Positions 8,819 through 17,506 of a stretch of 48,865 bases of DNA are shown piece after piece. The notes under the pieces are model-generated. The model searched no databases and was not told the origin of the DNA. It saw only the letters and a program-made list of their open reading frames with translations. The position numbers and the translations under genes were made by a program. Each line of letters opens with the position of its first letter. The first letter of the stretch is position 1. This DNA comes from an uncultured Cytophaga sp. (GTDB lineage: Bacteria; Bacteroidota; Bacteroidia; Cytophagales; Cytophagaceae). The stretch is from assembly GCF_937863595.1 (NCBI RefSeq), contig NZ_CALMGQ010000181.1, forward strand, positions 1 to 48,865. The letters are read 5' to 3'.

Positions 8819-9154
8819 ATGAAAAGTTATTCATTTATTAATTACGACATGCATTATTTATCTTCAGCACACCTTGATAGTTGTAGTGCAGAAGATAAAG
8901 TAAATAGATATGGTTATAATTATTCGTTAAAAAGCAATACAATAACTATCCCCCTACAACACGCATTACTAGAATCAAAAACAGAACATCCATACTTTGA
9001 ATTCATTACTGATACGTTCAATACAATAGAAGAGAATGAAATTGTGAGTAATTTAAATGACGTTCAAATTACTGAATTTAAAGCAATTGAAATCACTCAA
9101 AACTTTGCGCCAACCCGTACAATTTTCCCATTAATTGAGTTAACAAATTGCTAA
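8819..9154 (+). CDS. Hypothetical protein, 111 aa
   Basis: I do not recognise this protein. The open frame extends back to ATG 8684, but I prefer ATG 8819. The upstream 45 residues are Cys/His/Tyr-rich and look like translated promoter sequence, whereas from MKSYSFINYDMHYL on the composition is protein-like and acidic. There is no signal peptide or membrane span. It converges on the DUF2007 gene with 12 nt between their stops. A real gene is probable but not certain; the start is an inference. Confidence 0.45.
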   Translation: MKSYSFINYDMHYLSSAHLDSCSAEDKVNRYGYNYSLKSNTITIPLQHALLESKTEHPYFEFITDTFNTIEENEIVSNLNDVQITEFKAIEITQNFAPTRTIFPLIELTNC

Positions 9155-9166
9155 AATATATTTCAT

Positions 9167-9370
9167 CTAAACTTTAGACAAAAGCTCTCTAGCAACTATT
9201 TCATCGGTCTCCAATACCTTCAATTGAACCCCTGCTGATGGATTTAATCCCATTATGTTCTCATTTTCGACAAATGATTCTATTCCTTGAAGTGAAAGGA
9301 CATTCTTAATAATAGTTGCTTCTGCTATATTATTAAATGTTTTTATATTGACCATGTTATTTTTATTCAT
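9167..9370 (-). CDS. DUF2007-type small protein
   Basis: This is a 67-residue protein with the DUF2007 layout: an N-terminal strand (MVNIKTFNNIAEATIIKNVL), then LSLQGIESFVENENIMGLNP, a strand VQLKVLETD and a C-terminal helix DEIVARELLSKV. The family is called a putative signal-transducing protein but has no established activity; the fold resembles a ferredoxin-like ligand sensor. It sits in a minus-strand run with a 54-aa charged protein and a TerB-like gene. Confidence 0.75.
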   Translation of the reverse strand: MNKNNMVNIKTFNNIAEATIIKNVLSLQGIESFVENENIMGLNPSAGVQLKVLETDEIVARELLSKV

Positions 9371-9426
9371 AGTTGCAGTATTTAAATACTAAATTTATTC
9401 TTTAGCAAAATATAATTTTTCTTGCT

Positions 9427-9591
9427 CTATTTTTTCAAAGGTTGAGGATTCATTCTAAGATTTTGTTCGGCTTGTTCTTCGTATTGTTTTGGATTTCTAT
9501 CGTTCTTTTCAAATTCTTTTTCTGAATCTTTTCCTTTCAGTTTTCTTTTTAAATCCGACTCTTTCTGACTCATTTTTTTTTCATCACTCAT
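9427..9591 (-). CDS. Small highly charged protein, 54 aa
   Basis: An unbroken frame from ATG 9589-9591 to TAG 9427-9429 encodes a 54-residue, Lys/Glu/Asp-rich, probably disordered or helical cytosolic protein (begins MSDEKKMSQKESDLKRKLKG, ends NLRMNPQPLKK). It contains no Cys or Trp. Codon choice looks natural and it fits neatly between the DUF2007 and TerB-like genes on the same strand (26 nt from the latter's stop, 56 nt to the former's start). Its composition recalls small stress-induced hydrophilic proteins, but that is only an analogy. Confidence 0.6.
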   Translation of the reverse strand: MSDEKKMSQKESDLKRKLKGKDSEKEFEKNDRNPKQYEEQAEQNLRMNPQPLKK

Positions 9592-9617
9592 ACTACTATT
9601 CTGTTATACGTGATACG

Positions 9618-10052
9618 TTAATCGGATAATCCTGAAATAGGCATTGGAAATATAAAGCTAAGCAAAGTGTTTCTATGTGCCTTGGAAACATGCTCTTTAA
9701 ACGTCTGCATACTAACGATTAGTGCTTCCGAGTACTTCTCATCTAATTTTAAAAGCACATTGGATAAATACTCTAACTCTTTTTTTATTACTGTATCTCT
9801 AATTGTTCTTTCCTTAGGTAATTTGGCATCCATTTCTAATAATCTATATTCAAATTCATCTTCTTCTAACGAATAATAATCTTCTAGAAGAGGATTTGAA
9901 ACGTTGATTTTAGTTTTATACAATTCTATAGCTGCTTTTTTTTCAACTTCATCCAACTCCCCATCTTTGTTAGCAGCTAACAAGGATATATAAATAGGAT
10001 AATCTAGCAATAATTTTTTTTCGTATTCTGAAAGGTTTTGAAAGATGCTCAT
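9618..10052 (-). CDS. TerB-like small acidic protein, 144 aa
   Basis: The all-helical 144-residue protein carries near its N-terminus the pattern LLAANKDGELDEVEKKAAIE, which resembles the metal-binding N-terminal helix pair of TerB/TerB-like (tellurite resistance-type) domains, where acidic residues bind a cation. The rest is helical and charged, ending LLSFIFPMPISGLSD. TerB domains are linked to membrane-stress and chemical-stress systems, but no other ter gene is nearby. It heads a minus-strand run with the 54-aa and DUF2007 genes. The TerB call rests on one motif and should be treated as tentative. Confidence 0.55.
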   Translation of the reverse strand: MSIFQNLSEYEKKLLLDYPIYISLLAANKDGELDEVEKKAAIELYKTKINVSNPLLEDYYSLEEDEFEYRLLEMDAKLPKERTIRDTVIKKELEYLSNVLLKLDEKYSEALIVSMQTFKEHVSKAHRNTLLSFIFPMPISGLSD

Positions 10053-10188
10053 ATTGTTAATAAGATAATGGTTGATTTAATACTACATATCTAATTTCGC
10101 AAATTTGAATAGACTTTACTTACACAATTATTTGAATTTGTTATATGTTTTGGATAAAATAACATAAAAATTAGTGTCTAAGCCAAAA

Positions 10189-10226
10189 AGTCACTTTAAT
10201 GTTATTTATATAACATTAAAGTGACT
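10189..10226. promoter_or_regulatory. Perfect 17-bp palindrome containing ATGTTAT-N4-ATAACAT
   Basis: The arms are 10189-10205 and 10210-10226 with a 4-nt loop. On the minus strand the stem is followed by TTTTT, so a terminator is possible. The inner part, ATGTTAT-N4-ATAACAT, recurs exactly at 10513-10530, which favours a protein-binding site instead of, or as well as, a terminator. Confidence 0.6.
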
Positions 10227-10512
10227 CGCACTACCCAAATAGGGAGACAATGCTTTAAATAGCAACTTGCAATTTAAACATACAACAAACAACTGGTTAC
10301 TAACACAATACAAAAATACCCAAATATAAATAAACACCCTAATATTATAATATCCAAAAATCAAATCAATTTGACTCCTAACTGACTTTAAATCATTTTA
10401 CTTTAAGTATATTCTTTTCTTATTAATTTACATTACCTTTATAGTTATTTAATGATGCAATAATGTCATCATATAGACATATAGAACAATCAGCTATGCA
10501 TACGAATTTGAC

Positions 10513-10530
10513 ATGTTATTCAAATAACAT
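10513..10530. promoter_or_regulatory. Second ATGTTAT-N4-ATAACAT palindrome
   Basis: This 18-bp site has the same 7-bp half-sites and the same 4-nt spacer as the core of the 10189-10226 palindrome. It ends 46 nt before the start codon of the first glycosyltransferase gene, a position suitable for an operator over its promoter. Confidence 0.5.
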
Positions 10531-10576
10531 TTTACAGTGTACAAAAATTCTTAATTTGTAATTCCTGTTCTGAAAC

Positions 10577-11704
10577 ATGTTACGAAATACTAAAAATAAT
10601 TTAAGGTTAATAACTCTAAAAACACGTTCTGTTTTTACCGCTTACGGTAGAAATAAAAAAGGTGCATTTTCTTTTTGGTTTTTTTTACGTTTTTGTTTTT
10701 CACAAATTGGTTTCCGACTTTTCTTGAAATATATACTTCAAGCATTTTCAATTTTATTTGGTTTTAATTTAACTTTTCTAAAAAGACTTATCGACCCAAA
10801 TATTCAACATTTAGGTATAAAATTATTTCCAATAAGCTATGATACAAACAAACCACTACCCCCACTTTCAATAATAAAGGTTGATGAACCACTTGTATCC
10901 ATTATCGTTGCCGTATATAATAATTTTGGTTACACGTATAATTGTATACGAGCAATTATAGAGCATACAAGCACGGACATTAAATTTGAAATAATTATTA
11001 TAAATGATTGCTCAACAGATAACACACTGGCTTATTACAGTAATATACCCAACCTTAATATAGTTTCTAATGAAAAAAACTTGGGTTTTGTATTATCTTG
11101 TAACAAAGGTGCCGCAATTTCCAAAGGCAAATATATTTGTTTCTTAAATAATGATACTATCGTTCAAGAAGGTTGGTTAAAGCCAATGCTTGAACTAATA
11201 GAAAATGACAACAGGGTTGGAATAGTAGGCTCCAAACTAATTTTTGGCGATGGAGATCTACAAGAAGCTGGAGGTATTGTTTGGCAAGATGGACAGACAT
11301 TTCATTATGGAAGAAGAGGGTCCATTAAAAAGAAAAAATACAACTATTTAAGAGAAGTAGATTATTGTTCTGGCGCATGTTTGCTGATTTCCAAATCCGA
11401 TTTCAACATTCTAAATGGCTTTGACGAAATATACACTCCTGGCTATTATGAGGATACCGACTTATGTTTTAGTGTAAAATACAAGTTGAATAAAAAAGTT
11501 GTTTATCAGCCTGCTTCAATTGTGGTTCATTTCGAAGGAGTAACTTCTGGTACAAACTTCAATACTGGAATGCGTAAATTTCAACGTATAAATGCATTAA
11601 AATTTAAAACGAAATGGGAAAAAGAATTAAAATCACACTTTCCAAATTCTTTTATGAATATAAATGAAACAATAGTGCATTATGAAAGACCAAGTAGAAA
11701 ATAA
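10577..11704 (+). CDS. Glycosyltransferase family 2
   Basis: This 375-residue protein has a basic N-terminal extension with hydrophobic or amphipathic helices (about residues 30-65), likely a membrane-associating segment, followed by a GT-A fold. It shows the nucleotide-sugar binding strand VSIIVAVYNNF, NDCSTD (143-148), the metal-binding DxD equivalent NNDT (191-194) and the catalytic-base region EDTD (292-295). It should transfer one sugar in assembly of a cell-surface polysaccharide. It is the first gene of the locus and overlaps the sulfotransferase start by 23 nt. It is closely related to the N-terminal half of the fusion protein at 12856, sharing NEKNLGFVLSCNKGA and YYEDTDLC. Acceptor and donor sugars are unknown. 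Confidence 0.92.
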   Translation: MLRNTKNNLRLITLKTRSVFTAYGRNKKGAFSFWFFLRFCFSQIGFRLFLKYILQAFSILFGFNLTFLKRLIDPNIQHLGIKLFPISYDTNKPLPPLSIIKVDEPLVSIIVAVYNNFGYTYNCIRAIIEHTSTDIKFEIIIINDCSTDNTLAYYSNIPNLNIVSNEKNLGFVLSCNKGAAISKGKYICFLNNDTIVQEGWLKPMLELIENDNRVGIVGSKLIFGDGDLQEAGGIVWQDGQTFHYGRRGSIKKKKYNYLREVDYCSGACLLISKSDFNILNGFDEIYTPGYYEDTDLCFSVKYKLNKKVVYQPASIVVHFEGVTSGTNFNTGMRKFQRINALKFKTKWEKELKSHFPNSFMNINETIVHYERPSRK

Positions 11705-12707
11705 TTTTTCTAAGTGTTTAATTATTGTTGGAATGCATCGTTCTGGAACTTCTTTTACAGCCTCTTTACTTCAAAAGGCTGGCCTAAATATTGGAAGTGA
11801 CTTACTTGGCACAGGCGTTGGAAATGAATTAGGCCATTTCGAAAATGAAGATTTTCTTACGTTTCACAAAAACGTTCTTTTAACTAAAAATCAAAATCCC
11901 GATGGTTGGTCTCAAAATAAAATTGAACATTTAAATGATCAAGAACAGACAGACTTACTAAAAATTATCCAATCAAATACTACTTCTCAGTGGGGATGGA
12001 AAGAACCTCGAACAACTCTATTCCTAGATATTTATAAAAAAATAATTCCAAATGCCTACTATTTGTTTGTTTATAGAAATCCATGGGAGGTTGTTGATTC
12101 CTTATTTAGAAGAAGTACGGACAATGAATTATTAAAATCTCCTTTATCAACTATTAATAATTGGGAGTTTTATAATAAAATTGTGCTGGACTTTTATAAA
12201 AATAATATTGAAAATTCACTACTCGTTGATATTGAAACGGTAATGCAAAAATGCAATACTGTTATTGAGTTAATTAATTCTAAATTCAATTTTGAATTAA
12301 TCGAAATTGCTGACACACTATTTGAAAAGGAGAAATTCAAAAATGAATCAACTAGTATTCAACAATTTTATTGCGAATACGCATTCCCTACTAGTATAGA
12401 TCTATACAAATTACTCCAAACGCATTCTTCTATAAGTCCATTTAAATTATATTCACCATCTAATTTAAATAAAGAGTCTTTGATTCAATGGTGGAGGGCA
12501 TCATCCTATTTGAACAAAAGCAATATAGATCAACCTTCTGAAGATATTATTACAAAAATAATTACAGATATAATCGAACCATTAAATAATGTAAATGAAA
12601 GATTAACAAAGGAAAATACGTATTTAAAAGAAGATTTAAATTGGATAACAAATAGCAAATGGTGGAAAATAAGGTCATTTTTAAAAAAATTTTTTAGTAA
12701 TAGTTGA
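11682..12707 (+). CDS. Sulfotransferase-family protein with C-terminal coiled coil
   Basis: This 341-residue protein has the PAPS-binding signature of sulfotransferases: the 5'-phosphosulfate loop VGMHRSGTSF (16-25) and the 3'-phosphate region YRNPWEVVDSLFRRS (131-145). Such enzymes move sulfate from PAPS to a hydroxyl or amino group of a sugar, so the locus may make a sulfated polysaccharide. The C-terminal 60 residues form a coiled coil (VNERLTKENTYLKEDLNW) ending in SKWWKIRSFLKKFF, resembling the SxSWRxTxPLR-type tail seen at the ends of many polysaccharide-assembly proteins. Translation is probably coupled to the upstream GT2 gene by a 23-nt overlap. The family call is firm; the sulfate acceptor is inferred. 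Confidence 0.85.
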   Translation: MKDQVENNFSKCLIIVGMHRSGTSFTASLLQKAGLNIGSDLLGTGVGNELGHFENEDFLTFHKNVLLTKNQNPDGWSQNKIEHLNDQEQTDLLKIIQSNTTSQWGWKEPRTTLFLDIYKKIIPNAYYLFVYRNPWEVVDSLFRRSTDNELLKSPLSTINNWEFYNKIVLDFYKNNIENSLLVDIETVMQKCNTVIELINSKFNFELIEIADTLFEKEKFKNESTSIQQFYCEYAFPTSIDLYKLLQTHSSISPFKLYSPSNLNKESLIQWWRASSYLNKSNIDQPSEDIITKIITDIIEPLNNVNERLTKENTYLKEDLNWITNSKWWKIRSFLKKFFSNS

Positions 12708-12855
12708 AGTAATAATATCCTTAAAAAGAGCACTTCTATTATACATCATAACTAAATTCCTTTAAAATATTCATTTCAATATAAAACACATTCCATAAAA
12801 TTTAGCGTATCTATTCGAAAATGCGCACTAAACCATCTCTTAAAAAATTATAAAA

Positions 12856-15018
12856 ATGCGCAGGGCTATTTCGCTACTAAATAGGATAAAAAATAAATTT
12901 CATTCAAAGTTTTCAAACCATAAAGGTGAATTAAATATAGGCTTAATCTTTTTGTATATTTTTTCTAAAGACATTTTAAATATCCCTATTCGCATTAAAG
13001 GAAAAGTATTTTCATTATTCAAACAAAACAACGTTAAAAGCTCAGCTGGAAATGTTGTCGGTTTATCTTTGCCGCTCCTAAATAAAAAAAAGTATACGTT
13101 TATAAATCATAAAACACCTACAGTCTCAATAATAATTCCTATATACAATCAAATAAACTACACAATTGATTGCTTGATTGGTTTACATAAAAACATAAGT
13201 AAAAAGTACTCTTTTGAAATTATTATTATAAACGATCAATCAACCGATAATAGTGTAGATGTTTTATATGAAAGATTTTCAGGAATAACAATTATAACAA
13301 ATGAAAAAAACTTAGGCTTTGTTTTATCTTGTAATAAAGGAGCTTCTGTTGCAGTGGGAAATTATCTTTGCTTTTTAAATAATGATACATTTATACAACC
13401 TAATTGGTTAGAAACATTGGTTGACAAAATAGAAAGCGATCATTCAATAGGCTTAGTCGGTTCCATGCTAATTTACCCTAATGGAGCATTACAAGAAGCA
13501 GGAAATATTATTTGGAGCAATGGTGAAGGTTGGAATTTTGGAAGAAATGGAAATAGATTTTCCCCGAAATACAATTACTGCCGCCAAGTTGATTACATAT
13601 CGGGAGCTAGTATACTGCTAAGTAAGGAAGACTTTAATGTATTAAATGGATTCGATACACTATTTGTACCCGCATATTATGAGGACACAGATTTATGTAT
13701 GCGCATCAGACATACGCTCGGCAAGAAAGTTGTTTATTGTCCTAATTCAAAAATCATACATTTTGAAGGAATTACTTCCGGAAAAGATTTAAATTCAGGC
13801 GTAAAAAAACACCAGCTAATTAATAAAGAGGCATTTTTAGATAAATGGAAATCGATATTAAATGAATTCTATTTTACAAATACCCCAGAAAATGTTCTTA
13901 AATCAATCCAAAAATATAATCCCAAACATATTTTAATAATAGACTCGTACGTTCCTTGTTACAACAGAGAATCTGGATCAAATAGATTGTTTCAAATTAT
14001 TAAAATTTTAAAATCATTAGGCTATAAAATTTCTTTTATTCCTGACAATGAAAATGCAGAGCAACCATACACAAATGAATTACAAGAGATGGGTGTACAG
14101 GTATTATATAGGCAAAAGTACTACTATCAGAATTTTAACAATCAACTATCTGAACTCACACCTTTTATTGATGTTGCATGGATTTGTAGACCTGAACTCT
14201 TTGAAAAGTACTTCCCGAAATTAACTAAAAATAAAAAAATAAAATTTATTTACGACACAATAGATTTACATTTCCTAAGATTGAAGAGAGAGAGCGAACT
14301 TTTTTCAAATAAAAAAAATAATTGGGAGGCAATTAAGAATATGGAAATCACATCCGCATCCATTGCCGATGTAACCCTTGCAATTACACCTGTCGACAAA
14401 AATATTTTAAAAGATTTGGGTATTGATAACGTTGAAGTTATTCCTAACATTCATTCAATAAAGTATGTGTCCGCTAATTCTGATGATGAATTCAGCAATC
14501 GTTCAGGATTATTATTTATAGGTAGCTATACGCATACACCAAACGTCGATGCGGTTATCTGGTTGGTAGAAGAAATAATGCCATTGGTGTGGAACGAAAT
14601 ACCAAACCTTACCCTTACATTATTGGGAAGCAACCCAAAAATTGAAGTATTAAAATATCAATCTGATAAAATTATAATTCCTGGATTTATTGATGATGTA
14701 TCTTCTTATTTCAATTCAAATAAAGTTTTTGTTGCTCCTCTTCGTTATGGTGCTGGAATGAAAGGGAAAATTGGACAGAGTCTTGAATATGGTTTACCTA
14801 TTGTATCAACAAGCATTGGAGTAGAAGGTATGAATATGGCACATGAAAAAAATGTGCTTGTAGGCGATTCAGAAATTGAATTTGCTACTCATATTATACG
14901 ATTATATCAAGACAAAGCACTTTGGAATACGTTAAGAAAAGGTGGAGAAAATGTAATTCACCCATACACATCTGAGTCCATCCAAAATAAAATAAAACAT
15001 TTAATAGAATGTCTTTAG
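12856..15018 (+). CDS. Two-domain glycosyltransferase (GT2-GT4 fusion)
   Basis: The 720-residue protein combines two transferases. Residues about 85-345 are a GT2 (GT-A) domain with NDQSTD (126-131), NNDT (175-178) and an EDTD base motif. Residues about 365-720 are a GT-B domain of the GT4 type, with a GS-type donor site region GLLFIGSYTHTPNVDAV, LLGSNP, and the closing motif GAGMKGKIGQSLEYGLPIVS. The GT2 part is a close paralogue of the gene at 10577. The protein probably adds two successive sugars. It follows the sulfotransferase by 148 nt with no gene between, and its stop overlaps the acyltransferase start by 10 nt, so it is co-expressed with that gene. Confidence 0.9.
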   Translation: MRRAISLLNRIKNKFHSKFSNHKGELNIGLIFLYIFSKDILNIPIRIKGKVFSLFKQNNVKSSAGNVVGLSLPLLNKKKYTFINHKTPTVSIIIPIYNQINYTIDCLIGLHKNISKKYSFEIIIINDQSTDNSVDVLYERFSGITIITNEKNLGFVLSCNKGASVAVGNYLCFLNNDTFIQPNWLETLVDKIESDHSIGLVGSMLIYPNGALQEAGNIIWSNGEGWNFGRNGNRFSPKYNYCRQVDYISGASILLSKEDFNVLNGFDTLFVPAYYEDTDLCMRIRHTLGKKVVYCPNSKIIHFEGITSGKDLNSGVKKHQLINKEAFLDKWKSILNEFYFTNTPENVLKSIQKYNPKHILIIDSYVPCYNRESGSNRLFQIIKILKSLGYKISFIPDNENAEQPYTNELQEMGVQVLYRQKYYYQNFNNQLSELTPFIDVAWICRPELFEKYFPKLTKNKKIKFIYDTIDLHFLRLKRESELFSNKKNNWEAIKNMEITSASIADVTLAITPVDKNILKDLGIDNVEVIPNIHSIKYVSANSDDEFSNRSGLLFIGSYTHTPNVDAVIWLVEEIMPLVWNEIPNLTLTLLGSNPKIEVLKYQSDKIIIPGFIDDVSSYFNSNKVFVAPLRYGAGMKGKIGQSLEYGLPIVSTSIGVEGMNMAHEKNVLVGDSEIEFATHIIRLYQDKALWNTLRKGGENVIHPYTSESIQNKIKHLIECL

Positions 15019-15974
15019 GAAGTTTTAGATATGTGCTTGCAATATTTGTTCTTACCTCCCATCTTTGGGCAGGAATGCCTCAAGGTTTTGCCGCATATGC
15101 TGTGTGGGGATTTTTTTTACTTTCTGGTTTTTTAATGACCCTCGTATTAAATGAAAAGTACACGTTTTCTACTACAGGCATAAAAAAATATTTTTATAAT
15201 CGTGCACTCCGTATTTATCCCATGTATTGGATTGCAATGATACTGGGTTCCGGAACGATGCTATATTTAAATACGTTACAATATGATTTCAAACAATTAA
15301 ACCATGAATTTGGCTTTCCGGATACCCTTGTAAATTGGGTTTCAAATATAGTATTACTGCCCACTTATTTTTTGGAGAATCCAGTTCCCGTTGCTAATGC
15401 CTTAAGAATTGAGGTCTTTTATTATTTTATAATTATCCTCTTGGCAATTGATAAAAGAATTGCCTGGCTAGGCTTCTTTGTTGGTTTAGTATGGAATATA
15501 TATTTATTGTTTATCTCCTATTCAGAAAAGGTAGATACATTCGGTTTGAGATATGCCACTTTAGGACCTTGTTCAATAGCTTTTGCAGGTGGAGCCATTC
15601 TCTATCATTATAAAAGTTTTTTTGGGAGATTTTCAAATAAAAATTTAAGCTTAATAACGTGGATGTTAAATGGGCTCATTTGGTTTAAATTGCCACAATA
15701 TCCATGGGGAATCGGCATATATATATCGTTGGCACTTTCCGCTTGGGTGGTAATTTCTCTTTACAAAGAAAAAGCTAATAAAATGGATCTAATATTAGGA
15801 GATTTATCTTATCCAGTTTATTTACTCCACTCTACCTTGGGCCTTATTTTAATGCCTTATTTTAAAGAATTCAGATCAATTGAATTTATGTTTTGGGGTT
15901 TCATCTTAACAAATGTTATAAGTTTTATCAGTATACAACTTGTTGATCAACCCATCAAGAAATTAAAAATCTAA
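15009..15974 (+). CDS. Membrane acyltransferase 3 family (OafA/YrhL-like)
   Basis: The 321-residue protein is polytopic with about ten hydrophobic segments. Family hallmarks are the conserved Arg (R7) and His (H18) in FRYVLAIFVLTSHLW of the first span and the cytoplasmic YNRALRIYPMYW motif between early spans. Acyltransferase-3 proteins transfer acyl (often acetyl) groups from the cytoplasm to sugars of surface polysaccharides. Its start overlaps the end of the GT2-GT4 gene, indicating a shared operon, so it probably O-acylates the same glycan. The soluble SGNH domain found in some members is absent. Confidence 0.9.
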   Translation: MSLGSFRYVLAIFVLTSHLWAGMPQGFAAYAVWGFFLLSGFLMTLVLNEKYTFSTTGIKKYFYNRALRIYPMYWIAMILGSGTMLYLNTLQYDFKQLNHEFGFPDTLVNWVSNIVLLPTYFLENPVPVANALRIEVFYYFIIILLAIDKRIAWLGFFVGLVWNIYLLFISYSEKVDTFGLRYATLGPCSIAFAGGAILYHYKSFFGRFSNKNLSLITWMLNGLIWFKLPQYPWGIGIYISLALSAWVVISLYKEKANKMDLILGDLSYPVYLLHSTLGLILMPYFKEFRSIEFMFWGFILTNVISFISIQLVDQPIKKLKI

Positions 15975-16008
15975 TTCACACCAGATAAAAATATTAATCC
16001 AATTTAAT

Positions 16009-16740
16009 TTATTTATAATAATCTTGAATTGTACCAATATCACCTATATGCTTGATTCTACCCTGGTCTAAAATCATTCCTCTTTTACAAATCTTTTGCA
16101 ACTCCTTAGGGTCTTGAGAAACAAAGAGTATGGTTGCACCCGTTTCAATAATTTCATTAATTCTTTTATAACATTTTTCTCTAAAGAATAAATCGCCAAC
16201 TGATAATGCTTCATCTATAATGAAAATTTCAGGATCATATGAAACGGCAATTGAAAATCCCAACCTACTAATCATTCCTGAAGAGTAGCGTTTTACTTGC
16301 ATGTCTAATTGCTCATGCGTTAATTCACTAAATTCTCTTATGGCGTCTATTGTGTTTTTAATCCTTTCTGCAGGGATTCGCATCAACGAACTACATAATT
16401 TTATATTTTCATAACCACTTAGTTCTTGCTCTAATCCTACTCCCAATGCCAATAAAGGAGCAACTGAACCATCTACCGTTAATGATCCTGAATCGGGTTT
16501 AATAATACCCGAAAGCATCCTAAGAAATGTACTTTTACCTGAGCCATTTCTACCTAGAATACCAAAACATTCTCCACGTTTAATTTGCAGATTTATATCA
16601 AACAATACTTGTTTGCGTACAAAAGGTTTTTTTGTTCCCAAGGACAATAAAAACTCTTTAAAGGAACCCATTCCGTGGCCTTGTATATAAAAAGACACAT
16701 TTAGATCTTTACACTCAATTATATTTTCCTTTTTATTCAT
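16009..16740 (-). CDS. Polysaccharide ABC exporter ATPase (Wzt/TagH/KpsT-like)
   Basis: This 243-residue ATPase has Walker A GRNGSGKST, the ABC signature YSSGMISRLGFS, Walker B IFIIDEALSVGD and the switch region ATILFVSQD. The YSSGM signature is typical of O-antigen, teichoic acid and capsule exporters. The C-terminal carbohydrate-binding domain of long Wzt proteins is absent, so it resembles KpsT or short Wzt forms that export without terminal-sugar recognition. I favour ATG 16740 (MNKKENII), one base after the permease stop; an upstream in-frame ATG at 16758 would overlap the permease by 17 nt. It is convergent with the glycan genes and pairs with the permease upstream of it. Confidence 0.9.
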   Translation of the reverse strand: MNKKENIIECKDLNVSFYIQGHGMGSFKEFLLSLGTKKPFVRKQVLFDINLQIKRGECFGILGRNGSGKSTFLRMLSGIIKPDSGSLTVDGSVAPLLALGVGLEQELSGYENIKLCSSLMRIPAERIKNTIDAIREFSELTHEQLDMQVKRYSSGMISRLGFSIAVSYDPEIFIIDEALSVGDLFFREKCYKRINEIIETGATILFVSQDPKELQKICKRGMILDQGRIKHIGDIGTIQDYYK

Positions 16741-16741
16741 A

Positions 16742-17506
16742 TTATAGATTAGAAACAAAGCCTTTTTCTAACTTTTTATATATACTACTACCTACAAATA
16801 TCGAAACCAATGCCCAAGCCGAAAGTATCGCTAATTCCGTCCAAGTCAACCACAAACCATTATATATAACATGATGTACTGCCTCTAAAAATTGAACCAA
16901 TGGATTGAGTTTATATAGAAAAAGCCATTTTTCTGGTACAATATCTATAACATATGCTACAGGTGTTGCATAAAAAATAGCAGGACTAAATGATAACCAA
17001 ATCATATTTACATCTCTATAAAAAACATTTAAAGAAGCTAGCATGAGACCAAAACCGTATGTAAAAATTGAAAACAATAGTATTATTGGTAAGACACAGA
17101 TTAAACTAAATTGAAATTTTGCGCCTAAAAAAAACATCAAAAATATAAATGGGATTAATGAAAGTAGAAAATTAATTAAAGCACTTATTAATAAGGATAA
17201 TGTAAAAAAATAACCCGGAATATAAATGGATTTCAAAATACTAGCTCCACTTACAATTGAGCTTGTCATTTGACTTGTACCCGTACTAAAGAACGTCCAA
17301 AATAAAATGCCAGAAATGATGTATAAGGCATAATTTTCAACCGAAGGGAATGCGTTGCTAAAGACAACATAAAAAATAGCAATATAAATCACAGGGTGTA
17401 GTAATGACCAAAAATACCCTAAAATAGAATTTTTATATTTCAATTTTAAATCCTTAGTTACTAAAGATTTAATTATAATAAAATGATCTTCTTTGAAAAA
17501 CTTCAT
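16742..17506 (-). CDS. Polysaccharide ABC exporter permease (Wzm/TagG-like)
   Basis: This 254-residue ABC-2 type permease has six hydrophobic spans. The N-terminal cytoplasmic stretch LVTKDLKLKYKNSILGYFWSLLHP is a classic feature of Wzm/KpsM/TagG permeases, and the last spans include NPLVQFLEAVHHVIYNG. With the adjacent ATPase it forms a full exporter that moves a lipid-linked glycan across the inner membrane, most simply the product of the plus-strand glycosyltransferase genes that converge on it. A 63-residue reading frame overlapping its 5' end (17469-17660) looks spurious. Confidence 0.92.
   Translation of the reverse strand: MKFFKEDHFIIIKSLVTKDLKLKYKNSILGYFWSLLHPVIYIAIFYVVFSNAFPSVENYALYIISGILFWTFFSTGTSQMTSSIVSGASILKSIYIPGYFFTLSLLISALINFLLSLIPFIFLMFFLGAKFQFSLICVLPIILLFSIFTYGFGLMLASLNVFYRDVNMIWLSFSPAIFYATPVAYVIDIVPEKWLFLYKLNPLVQFLEAVHHVIYNGLWLTWTELAILSAWALVSIFVGSSIYKKLEKGFVSNL

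Larger units (their letters stand above)
10053..10576. other. Long intergenic region upstream of the polysaccharide locus
   Basis: This 524-nt, very AT-rich divergent region separates the TerB-like gene from the first glycosyltransferase. I find no gene in it. It contains the two related palindromes described at 10189-10226 and 10513-10530. Confidence 0.6.
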
